Source: Lachnospiraceae bacterium
GTDB taxonomy: Bacteria > Bacillota > Clostridia > Lachnospirales > Lachnospiraceae
Direction: 5' to 3'
Assembly (NCBI GenBank): GCA_024692715.1
Contig: JAILMH010000014.1
Location: 1 to 64,000 of the forward strand
Length of the DNA: 64,000 nucleotides
This document shows, piece after piece, positions 7,833 through 15,487 of this stretch (position 1 is its first letter; every line of letters starts with the position of its first letter). Under the pieces are notes generated by a model. That model saw nothing but the letters and a program-made list of their open reading frames with translations, made no database searches and was not told where the DNA came from. The position numbers and the translations under genes were made by a program.

Positions 7833-9985
7833 CACTCAGCCTTCTCCTTTCCCTGATAATCATTCCAGAATTTCTGCGGAGCAAGGTCGCAACGAAGATC
7901 ACACTGAAGACATCTAGATGCCTCACAACGTGCCATTTCCTCGTCAAAGCCGTAGTCCATAGGACCTGCGGTCTTGTACTCTGCAACTCTCTTTGGTGCA
8001 GGTACTACTCTCGGTGCTGTACGCTCCTTATCTCCAAAATTCTCGACCTTACCAAGATGAGGGTCTCTGAACTGCTTAGGTGCAAGGGCCTCTTCGATAT
8101 TTCCCTCACCGCCAAGGTATTTATCAATGGCGATGATAGAATCCCTTGCTGCCGCAATGGCTGCTATGACTGATCTTGTTCCTGTCACACAGTCACCCGC
8201 TGCCCAGATACCTTCAACAGATGTTTCACCGTCAGGTCCCTGTGCTGCAACATAATTACCATGTGTAAGTGCAAGTCCAAACTTCTCCTCTTCCATAGGA
8301 ATAGACGGTCTCTGACCTGTTGCAAAAATAACGGTGTCAGCCTCAAGTATCTCTTCTGTACCCTCAAGCTTATCGAAGACCATACGGCCATTTTCCTTAC
8401 GGAAATTGCCGACACTCTGGATAAGTACGCCTGTGCAGTGACCATTTTCGCCCTTTATTTCAGGGAAGGTCTTTGAATTATGAAGTACCACTCCTTCTTC
8501 CTCTGCCCATGAACGCTCTTCATCAGAAGCTGTCATCGCATCATAAGCCTCAAGACATGCCATATCAACTGTTTTCGCACCAAGTCTGAAAGCCGCACCG
8601 GTGCAGTCGATAGCTACATTTCCGCCGCCAAGGACCACAACATGCTCACCGACCTCTGCTGTACCATTTTCGAAATCTCTTAAGAAATCAGTATTTACCT
8701 TAACGCCTTCAAGATCATTTCCGGGAAGCGGAAGTCTTGCTCCGACATGTGTTCCAAGTGAAACAAATACAGCATCATATCCCTGCTTCAAAAGCTCAGG
8801 AGCATTCTCCACCTTTGTATTATTCTTAACTTCAACATCTCCGGCTTCCAGTACTGTCTGAACCTCATCATCGACAACCTCACGAGGCAGACGATATCCA
8901 GGAATACCGTATCTCATCTGGCCTCCAAGCTTTTCCTGTGCTTCAAAGATCGTGATGGAATGACCAAGTTTAGCTCCATAATAGGCAACTGTAAGTCCGG
9001 CAGGACCACCGCCTATAACAGCGATCTTTTTACCTGTTGCAGGCTTATGGAAGGCAAGCTTCTTCCATTCTCCGTCATCATGCTCGGCGGCAAATCTCTT
9101 CAAATTCCTGATAGAGACAGCTTCATTGAGATAATGATGTTTACATGCACTTTCGCAGTTGTGAACACATATATATCCAAGAGCGTGCGGGAAAGGAACC
9201 TTTTCGCGGATAACTGCATTTGCAGCCGCATAGTTTCCCTGATTTATAAATCTTATATACTCCGGAACATTTACATGAGCCGGGCACTCACTTCTGCATG
9301 GGACAAATCCCTCTTCTCTTGTTTTACCAAGACGTGCATCTTCGATCTCTTTATATTCACGGATAGAGCCTGTCGGGCAGACCTCAACACAGGCTGTGCA
9401 GAAGCGGCATCCACCCTTTTTAAGATTTTCTCCGTCGATCACGACCTTCTGTCTGCCGTTTACCTTCTTAAATTTAAGTACTCCGACTCCTCTCACCTCA
9501 TTGCAGACTCTCACGCATCTTCCACAGAGAATGCAGCGGTGCATTTCATGAAGGATGATAGGATTTGTCGTATCCTCTTTGCAGTTGATAGGATTTGCTT
9601 TAAGCTTTCTTCCTGTATCTCCTACATACTGTGAGATCGAGGCAAGCTGACACTTACCAAATTTAGGGCAGCCCGTGCACTCTGACGGATGTGTTTTGAA
9701 CATGAAATCACAGCTAAGCTTTCTTATCTTTTCTGCAGTTTCATCCTTTGTGTTTACAACCATTCCGTCTTTACATTTTTCGGTACAGGAAGTTACGACA
9801 CCGTCAACTCCTTCGATACCTACAACGCACATACGGCATGAGCCTTCCGGATGTAAATTCTCATGACTGCATAAATGTGGAATATAGATCCCATTAGCCA
9901 GTGCAGCATCGAGAATCGTTGTATCTGATGTTGTTTTGATGGTAACGCCGTCAATGACAAGCGTTACCTCCTTTGCTTCACTCAT
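7832..9985 (-). CDS. NuoG-like Fe-S domain fused to GltD-type NAD(P)H oxidoreductase
   Basis: A 717-residue fusion. Residues 1-75 form a [2Fe-2S] ferredoxin (Cys39, Cys50, Cys53, Cys67). Residues 99-112 hold the His-Cys3 cluster site of NuoG-type subunits. Two [4Fe-4S] sites follow (Cys151-161 and Cys193-203). From about residue 225 comes a GltD/NfnB-type module: N-terminal cysteine region (CPAHVNVP), FAD-binding GGGPAG at 325-330 and NAD(P)H-binding GGGNVA at 453-458. This is the operon's entry point for pyridine-nucleotide electrons, passing them through Fe-S clusters to the downstream flavoproteins. Such fusions occur in clostridial electron-transfer complexes; the acceptor here is inferred. 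It overlaps the following NuoF-like gene. Confidence 0.85.
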   Translation of the reverse strand: MSEAKEVTLVIDGVTIKTTSDTTILDAALANGIYIPHLCSHENLHPEGSCRMCVVGIEGVDGVVTSCTEKCKDGMVVNTKDETAEKIRKLSCDFMFKTHPSECTGCPKFGKCQLASISQYVGDTGRKLKANPINCKEDTTNPIILHEMHRCILCGRCVRVCNEVRGVGVLKFKKVNGRQKVVIDGENLKKGGCRFCTACVEVCPTGSIREYKEIEDARLGKTREEGFVPCRSECPAHVNVPEYIRFINQGNYAAANAVIREKVPFPHALGYICVHNCESACKHHYLNEAVSIRNLKRFAAEHDDGEWKKLAFHKPATGKKIAVIGGGPAGLTVAYYGAKLGHSITIFEAQEKLGGQMRYGIPGYRLPREVVDDEVQTVLEAGDVEVKNNTKVENAPELLKQGYDAVFVSLGTHVGARLPLPGNDLEGVKVNTDFLRDFENGTAEVGEHVVVLGGGNVAIDCTGAAFRLGAKTVDMACLEAYDAMTASDEERSWAEEEGVVLHNSKTFPEIKGENGHCTGVLIQSVGNFRKENGRMVFDKLEGTEEILEADTVIFATGQRPSIPMEEEKFGLALTHGNYVAAQGPDGETSVEGIWAAGDCVTGTRSVIAAIAAARDSIIAIDKYLGGEGNIEEALAPKQFRDPHLGKVENFGDKERTAPRVVPAPKRVAEYKTAGPMDYGFDEEMARCEASRCLQCDLRCDLAPQKFWNDYQGKEKAE

Positions 9986-10014
9986 TTTAAATCTCTCCTG
10001 ATCAAAGGTACGTC

Positions 10015-11469
10015 TTAGTCTTCCTGAGCGTATTCAGCCGCAGAAGAGCCTGCGAAACGACCTGTGTTAATGCAGTAACCCATTGTATTACCAGGCATAA
10101 GGAACATGTATGAATCTCCGTAAATAGTACATGTATCTGTACCTGCAGCGAAAAGTCCCGGAACCTTCTCCCATTCCTGTGTAAGAACCTGAGCATCCTC
10201 ATTGATCTTGATTCCGCCAAGTGTACCATAAGCGCCCGGTCTGAACTTAGCTGCATAGAATGGAGCCTTTTCGATAGGTCTCATGTATTTTGAAGGCTTG
10301 TAGAAAAGGTTATCTCCTGTCTCACACATATCGTTATACTCGTCGATAGTATCCTGAAGTGCCTCTGCATCAACTCCGAGCTTCTCAGCCAGTTCTTCGA
10401 TAGTGTCAGCCTTGACTACATCCGGGTTATCATTTGCGATAGAGTTATCAACTGCCTCAGCAAAGTCAGCCACATCATCCGGATGATGTACGAAGTTAAC
10501 AACGTCAACACCCTTCTTCATGTAGTACTTAGCAATCTTAGAATCAATGATAGAGAATGCGATAGCGTCCTTCTGGAATGAAATAGCATTACCTGTGAAG
10601 GTTGTATTCTGCATCTGCTCTTCGTCGATAAATCTCTGACCGAGCTTATTAACAAGAAGGTTAGGCTGCATAAATACTGCCGGAATGCAGTCCGGGCCTG
10701 CATCAGAGTTAGGAAGGATATACATCATCTCAACGTTCATAGGTGTTGTACCTGCGCCTGCCTCTGCTGCCATCTTGATTCCATCACCCTTAAGACCCGG
10801 AATCGCAAAGTTAAACATATTCTTCTGGAATTCATAGCCTGTACGCTCTTTGATCATCTGTGGGTTATCACCACATCCGCCTGTGGCAATTACTACTGCC
10901 TTACAATCACAGCGAACTTCTTCTCCTGAAGCATCTGTTCCGATAACTGCGCAGATCTTTCCGTCATCACTCTTAACGATCTTCTTTGCAGGTGTCTCCA
11001 TAAGGAACTCTGTTCCATTTTCCTCAGCGTACTCACGGATATGTTTATTCATGATCGCACCGCCATTACGTCCGATACCACCATTTACAGCAACAATGTG
11101 CCAGGTCTCATGAGATTTCGGGAAATATTTGTAGGCACCGGCAAATTCAACACCGCAGGATTCCTCGAGCCACTTAATGGTATCTGCTGAATTCTCGAAA
11201 TATTTCTTTACCATGCGTGCATCACTTCTCCAGTGCGTGTACTCCATAAATTCCTTGAAAGCACTCTTAACATCGATGTCTACCATCATGTCCTGCTGAT
11301 GCTTTGTACCGATTCCAAGAGGTCCCATACCCATGTTTGCAGCACCACCTGATACATTGGCCTTTTCAAATACAACTACCTTTGCTCCATCCTCTGAAGC
11401 CTGTGCTGCTGCAGAAAGGCCTGAAGGGCCTGATCCTATTACAACAACGTCTGCTGTTAATGTTTTCAT
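10015..11469 (-). CDS. Cytosolic FAD-dependent reductase of the fumarate-reductase flavoprotein family
   Basis: A 484-residue FAD_binding_2 protein. It has the N-terminal dinucleotide fold GSGPSG at residues 12-17 and EKANVSGGAANMGMG next to the flavin. A central GKICAVIG...VVIATGGCGDNP segment follows, and the C-terminal AYGTLGGIKINEDAQV and AAGTDTC end the FAD site. No signal peptide, heme or FMN-binding domain is present. The family reduces activated double bonds (fumarate, urocanate, enoates, ketosteroids); the substrate cannot be named. The next genes encode a complete NAD(P)H-to-Fe-S relay, so it is probably the reductive enzyme of this pathway. AAGGA precedes the start. Confidence 0.8.
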   Translation of the reverse strand: MKTLTADVVVIGSGPSGLSAAAQASEDGAKVVVFEKANVSGGAANMGMGPLGIGTKHQQDMMVDIDVKSAFKEFMEYTHWRSDARMVKKYFENSADTIKWLEESCGVEFAGAYKYFPKSHETWHIVAVNGGIGRNGGAIMNKHIREYAEENGTEFLMETPAKKIVKSDDGKICAVIGTDASGEEVRCDCKAVVIATGGCGDNPQMIKERTGYEFQKNMFNFAIPGLKGDGIKMAAEAGAGTTPMNVEMMYILPNSDAGPDCIPAVFMQPNLLVNKLGQRFIDEEQMQNTTFTGNAISFQKDAIAFSIIDSKIAKYYMKKGVDVVNFVHHPDDVADFAEAVDNSIANDNPDVVKADTIEELAEKLGVDAEALQDTIDEYNDMCETGDNLFYKPSKYMRPIEKAPFYAAKFRPGAYGTLGGIKINEDAQVLTQEWEKVPGLFAAGTDTCTIYGDSYMFLMPGNTMGYCINTGRFAGSSAAEYAQED

Positions 11470-11489
11470 AAGTTACATCCTTTCTGACA

Positions 11490-11936
11490 TTAGCCTTCTA
11501 ATGCCACATCAATTTTATTGTTAAGCCATGCTGCCGGTCGTTCGATGATAAGCCCTGTCACAAGCCCCACAAGATGAAGCTGCAGATAGGTGCCAAGCCA
11601 CGCCGGTACTGTAGAAGCATTTATTCCCACATTGACCATTGCCATGCAAAAGCTGACAACTGTAACATTTATTGCATTTATAATAAAATTCCTTGATAAA
11701 AATTCCAGGAGGCTTCCATCGGATGAATGGCAGACATCCTTTGAAAACCACTGACCTATCGCTCCCACCGGAATAATGGCCAGTTCAATAGTGTTGATCG
11801 TGAACGCGCACGCACAGCCTTTCACCCATCCCTGCAGTGTATCTCCACCTGCAAGAAACGTAGCCGCTGTATTTATCGAAAGCGCCATGATCAGATTTAC
11901 GATCGCATTCCATCTGAAAAAAGATTCCTTACTCAT
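11490..11936 (-). CDS. Small four-helix membrane protein of unknown function
   Basis: A 148-residue protein with about four hydrophobic segments and a conserved-looking start (FFRWNAIVNLIMALSIN). I do not recognise it; there is only a weak resemblance in size and layout to DUF2798 proteins. Its ATG overlaps the stop of the upstream esterase (ATGA), and the flavin reductase follows 20 bases later, so it is firmly inside the operon. It may anchor the redox enzymes to the membrane or help transport. Both are guesses from context. Confidence 0.65.
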   Translation of the reverse strand: MSKESFFRWNAIVNLIMALSINTAATFLAGGDTLQGWVKGCACAFTINTIELAIIPVGAIGQWFSKDVCHSSDGSLLEFLSRNFIINAINVTVVSFCMAMVNVGINASTVPAWLGTYLQLHLVGLVTGLIIERPAAWLNNKIDVALEG

Positions 11937-12892
11937 TCCTTCTCAAACCTCCGGGTAAAGAAATCAGCTGATATCTCAAGAGCTGTTTTTGCCCAGACTC
12001 TGAAGTAAGGATCGTGAAGTTTCCGCTTATTCATATCAGAAACCTCATAGGACGGCTCATGAGCCGCATCCTCGATATATCCATGATGAGTTCCGGGTAT
12101 AGCTGCAGCATATGTATCTACTCCCGCTGCCCTAAGATGTTCGCCATACTCAAGTCCTTCATCCTTTAGTGCATCCCTGTCTGCTGTTAAGATAAGCGTG
12201 GCAGCAGTTCCTTCAAGTTCTTCACGTTTCGCCATTATAGGTGAAACATAGCTCAGAGCTCTCTCCTCTTTTTTGGAGTAAAGCTCTGTAAAGCTCTTCA
12301 TGACCGCCGCATCCATATCCACGTCATAGTGCTTCTTTTCTGAAGGCATCCTTGTCGAATCCAGATATGGATAATGCAGCGCCTGTGCTGTCACATTGAA
12401 ATCTCCTGATTTCTTTGATCTAAGTGATATGGCGGCAGCGAGTGTGGCTCCGGCCGAGAAACCGATAAGTCCGATCTTTTCCATATCAAATCCATATTCA
12501 GCAGCATGTTTCTTAAAGAAAAGTATCGTATCATAAACATCATCTAACGGTGCAGGATACGGAAATTCAGGCGATAATCTATAGTTAATACCCACAACAT
12601 TTACGTCAGCATTTTCTTTAATGCTCTCGCAGATAGAATCATCCTTCTCCGCATCACCCAGAATAAAACCGCCTCCATGCATTTCAAAAACAACCGGTCT
12701 GTTTTTTCCTTCAGCTCTGTGAATATAGACTGTAAGCTCTCTCTCCTTAAGAGTGATGGATGTCTTTTCACCCTTCAGCAGACTGTCATCAATGATCCCT
12801 CTCATGTATTTTCTTACACTTGGAACCATATCCAAAAAACCTCTAAGCTCCGGATCTGTGATCTCAGGGCAGAGTCTCACTCGCTTTGCCAT
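11933..12892 (-). CDS. Alpha/beta-hydrolase of the hormone-sensitive lipase type
   Basis: A 319-residue esterase. It shows the HGGG oxyanion-hole motif at 72-75 (MHGGGFILGD), the nucleophile Ser146 in GFSAG, an acidic residue in TADRD (238-240) and the catalytic His in GTHHGY near 269. These are hallmarks of the HSL (family IV) esterases, which cleave short-chain esters. No signal peptide, so it acts in the cytosol. It lies 3 bases after butyrate kinase and overlaps the following membrane protein gene. In context it may release a carboxylate or alcohol from an imported ester; the true substrate is unknown. Confidence 0.85.
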   Translation of the reverse strand: MAKRVRLCPEITDPELRGFLDMVPSVRKYMRGIIDDSLLKGEKTSITLKERELTVYIHRAEGKNRPVVFEMHGGGFILGDAEKDDSICESIKENADVNVVGINYRLSPEFPYPAPLDDVYDTILFFKKHAAEYGFDMEKIGLIGFSAGATLAAAISLRSKKSGDFNVTAQALHYPYLDSTRMPSEKKHYDVDMDAAVMKSFTELYSKKEERALSYVSPIMAKREELEGTAATLILTADRDALKDEGLEYGEHLRAAGVDTYAAAIPGTHHGYIEDAAHEPSYEVSDMNKRKLHDPYFRVWAKTALEISADFFTRRFEKE

Positions 12893-12895
12893 TTT

Positions 12896-14014
12896 TTACT
12901 CCTCTGTTTCAGGCTCGAAATCAAAACCTGTCCAAACAGGCTCTCCTGTGTACTCCTTTGTTTCCTCAACTCCATCAAGTGCGCGGATCGCTCCTGATGC
13001 AAGGGCCTCCATTTCAAAGTCACCTCCGTAAACTATGAACGGAGCGATCCAGCCTGCATATTTCTTAACAAGTTCAACGAACATCTCATCTTTTGAACAT
13101 CCGCCTGTGAGAACGACTGCGTCAACCTTTCCTTCCATTACGCAGGCATATGAGCCAATGTACTTGGCTAGCTGATAAGCAAAATTCTTCATCACAAGAG
13201 TTGCCCACTTATCGCCCTTTTCGATTCTTTCATCGATTTCCATCATATTGTCTGTTCCAAGAAGTGAAATAAGTCCGCCTGTCTTTGAAACCTTCTTTTT
13301 CATCTCATCAAGTGTGTACTTTCCTGAGAAGCACATCTTGATCACAGGAAGAAGCGGAACATAACCTGATCTATTTGGAGCCATAGGACCGTCTCCATTG
13401 AGAACATCATTTCCGTCAACGATCCTTCCGTGCTTCTGAGCTGTTATTGAAAGTCCTCCGCCCACATGACATACAACCAGGTTACAATCCTCATATTTCT
13501 TACCAAGTTCCTTTGCTGCTCTCATGGCAACTTCCTTCTGGTTAAGAACATGCACATGTGACTCACGGTAAATACCCTTGATTCCGCTTATTCTTGCAAC
13601 ATCATCAAATTCATCAACATCAGGCGGATTTACAAGAAATGCAGGCTTCCCTGTCTCTTCTGCAAAGGCACCGATTATCTGGGCTCCAAGGATTGCCGGA
13701 TGCTCCATGAGTCTGCCTGAGCTGCAGTCTTCAAGTATCTTCTCATTTACAGGGAAGATTCCGCCCGGAGTAGATGCAAGTCCGCCTGAGTATGCTGCAA
13801 AAGCATCCATATCATTGATATCAATATTGTTTTTCTTTAATTCATCAAGAATCGTCTCGACTCTGTAAGGCTTCTGCTCACTTACTCTTTCAAAGCTTTT
13901 AAGCTTTTCAGGGTCATGCTGGACATTTGCCTTAAAAAGTCTTGTTTCACCGTCAAATACAGCGAGCTTTGTGGATGTTGATCCAGGGCTCAGCGTAAAA
14001 ATCTTATATCCCAT
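12896..14014 (-). CDS. buk: Butyrate kinase family acyl kinase
   Basis: A 372-residue ASKHA-fold kinase. It begins KIFTLSPGSTSTKLAVFDGE, the phosphate-binding segment of butyrate kinases. HVGGGLSI and VDGNDVLNGDGPMAP in the middle and VLTGGCS near the end are equally typical. It is slightly longer than usual (about 355). The reaction is acyl phosphate plus ADP to carboxylate plus ATP; butyrate, isobutyrate and branched acyls are all used in this family. It follows the phosphotransacylase by 17 bases, giving the classic Ptb-Buk pair. Its location next to an ACP-hydrolase fusion rather than beta-oxidation genes suggests a substrate other than fermentative butyryl-CoA. Confidence 0.9.
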   Translation of the reverse strand: MGYKIFTLSPGSTSTKLAVFDGETRLFKANVQHDPEKLKSFERVSEQKPYRVETILDELKKNNIDINDMDAFAAYSGGLASTPGGIFPVNEKILEDCSSGRLMEHPAILGAQIIGAFAEETGKPAFLVNPPDVDEFDDVARISGIKGIYRESHVHVLNQKEVAMRAAKELGKKYEDCNLVVCHVGGGLSITAQKHGRIVDGNDVLNGDGPMAPNRSGYVPLLPVIKMCFSGKYTLDEMKKKVSKTGGLISLLGTDNMMEIDERIEKGDKWATLVMKNFAYQLAKYIGSYACVMEGKVDAVVLTGGCSKDEMFVELVKKYAGWIAPFIVYGGDFEMEALASGAIRALDGVEETKEYTGEPVWTGFDFEPETEE

Positions 14015-14031
14015 TTGTATGTTATCTCCTA

Positions 14032-15039
14032 TTAGTCAATACTCGCGTTCGCTGCTGCAATAACGAGCATTGCGATATCGCCTACGATCTCTTCTACAGA
14101 TGCACCTCTTGATGAATCTGCAACAGGACGGGCAAAGCCTGAAAGTGTATGACCATAACCCTTACCACCGGCAAAGAGCTGTACCATCTTGATGCCGATG
14201 TTCGCTGCATTGAGCTCAGGGAAGATCAGTACATTTGCTCTTCCTGCAACCTCTGATTCTCTCTTGACCTTCTTTGCTGCAACCTCAGGCTTGATTGCCG
14301 AATCAAGCTGGAACTCGCCATCGATCTTAAGATCAGGACGACGTTCCTTTGAAATCCTCAAAGCCTCAAGTATCTTCTCTACGCTTGAAGCTGTACCTGA
14401 TCCACAGGTAGAAAAACTTAAGAATGCGCATCTTACATCCCAGCCGAGAAGTGCCTTTGCATTATCACAGGTTGCTATAGCGATAGAAGCAAGCTCTTCT
14501 GATGTAGGCTCTGCATTAAGTCCACAGTCACCCATTACCATTATGTTTCCTTCAGGGCCATTGAAATTCGGAATCTCTGTAACAGCCATGATAGAAGGAA
14601 CATCTACACCATCCTGCATTCCAATAGTCTGCTGGGCACAGATAAGAACATCACCTGTTGTATTTGTATGACCGCAGAATGTACAGTCTACATCGCCGAC
14701 TGCTTCCATGATCATTGCGTAATACATAGGGTTCTTCATCTTACGCTTGGCACCTTTTTCAGAAAGGATGAGCTTTGGATAAGACATATATCTTGCTGCA
14801 AGGGCTTCCTTGGCGGCCTCATCTGTATTATCAACTATCTCCATTCCTTCGAGAGATACCCCTGCTCTTTCAGCTGTTTCTTTTATAATTGCCGGATCGT
14901 TTACAAGGACCGGAACACCGATTCCGTCATCAAGGATCTTTCTGGCAGCCAGAAGGGTTTTGTCTGCTTCACATTCCGGAAGAGCAACTCTCTTGGGAGC
15001 AGCCTTGGCTTTATCTATTAAAGTTTCAATAAGACTCAT
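14032..15039 (-). CDS. Phosphotransacylase (Pta/Ptb family)
   Basis: A 335-residue protein of the phosphate acetyl/butyryltransferase family. Diagnostic segments are KRVALPECEADKTLLAA at the N-terminus, GDCGLNAEPTSEELA in the middle and GFARPVADSSRGASVEEIV at the C-terminus. The last is closest to the acetyl (Pta) branch, but the pairing with butyrate kinase suggests a longer or branched acyl. The ATG at 15039 is chosen over one at 15096 because it follows a GGAG site and avoids a long overlap with acpS. The enzyme exchanges acyl thioester and acyl phosphate. With an ACP and AcpS alongside, acyl-ACP rather than acyl-CoA may be the substrate, which is inference. Confidence 0.85.
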   Translation of the reverse strand: MSLIETLIDKAKAAPKRVALPECEADKTLLAARKILDDGIGVPVLVNDPAIIKETAERAGVSLEGMEIVDNTDEAAKEALAARYMSYPKLILSEKGAKRKMKNPMYYAMIMEAVGDVDCTFCGHTNTTGDVLICAQQTIGMQDGVDVPSIMAVTEIPNFNGPEGNIMVMGDCGLNAEPTSEELASIAIATCDNAKALLGWDVRCAFLSFSTCGSGTASSVEKILEALRISKERRPDLKIDGEFQLDSAIKPEVAAKKVKRESEVAGRANVLIFPELNAANIGIKMVQLFAGGKGYGHTLSGFARPVADSSRGASVEEIVGDIAMLVIAAANASID

Positions 15040-15052
15040 TTTTTTCTCCACT

Positions 15053-15427
15053 TTATGCTTCAAACACCGCAAAAGCGACAGCATAATCTCTTTCATAGGA
15101 AAGGGATATCTGGATATTTTTCACTCCGCGCTTTTGTGCCTCTTTCTTCATGTTTCCATAAAGATTTACATGCGGTGCACCATTTTCGTCATTTAGTATT
15201 TCGATCTCAGACATCAGCACATGATCACCTGACATCCCGAACGCCTTGAATACCGCCTCTTTACCGGCAAATCTCGTGGCATAATAATCAAGTGGAAGCT
15301 CCCTTTTTTTAGCATCACTGATCTCTGCTTTTGAATATGTCTTAACGAGAAACGGATCATCAGTTTTCAGGTATTCAGGTTGAAGCTGACCGATACGAAG
15401 TATATCTGTACCAACGCCAATTACCAT
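15053..15427 (-). CDS. acpS: Holo-[acyl carrier protein] synthase
   Basis: A 124-residue AcpS-type phosphopantetheinyl transferase of normal length. It shows GVGTDI at the N-terminus (Mg-binding Asp), RFAGKEAVFKA in the centre and SLSYERDYAVAF at the C-terminus, where most AcpS proteins read SxSH. It transfers 4'-phosphopantetheine from CoA to a serine of an ACP. It lies directly after the ACP-hydrolase fusion, so that domain is its likely client. Whether it is also the cell's only AcpS cannot be told from this window. Confidence 0.9.
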   Translation of the reverse strand: MVIGVGTDILRIGQLQPEYLKTDDPFLVKTYSKAEISDAKKRELPLDYYATRFAGKEAVFKAFGMSGDHVLMSEIEILNDENGAPHVNLYGNMKKEAQKRGVKNIQISLSYERDYAVAFAVFEA

Positions 15428-15487
15428 TTAATACTCTCCACTCTCTTTATGAGGCAGAGCAGTTTTCACTGCCCGCCCCGATATTTC

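Noticed and set aside
5608-9985. Remnant of respiratory complex I
   Set aside because: Only NuoF/NuoG-like soluble parts are present, fused with GltD; no membrane Nuo subunits exist in the window.
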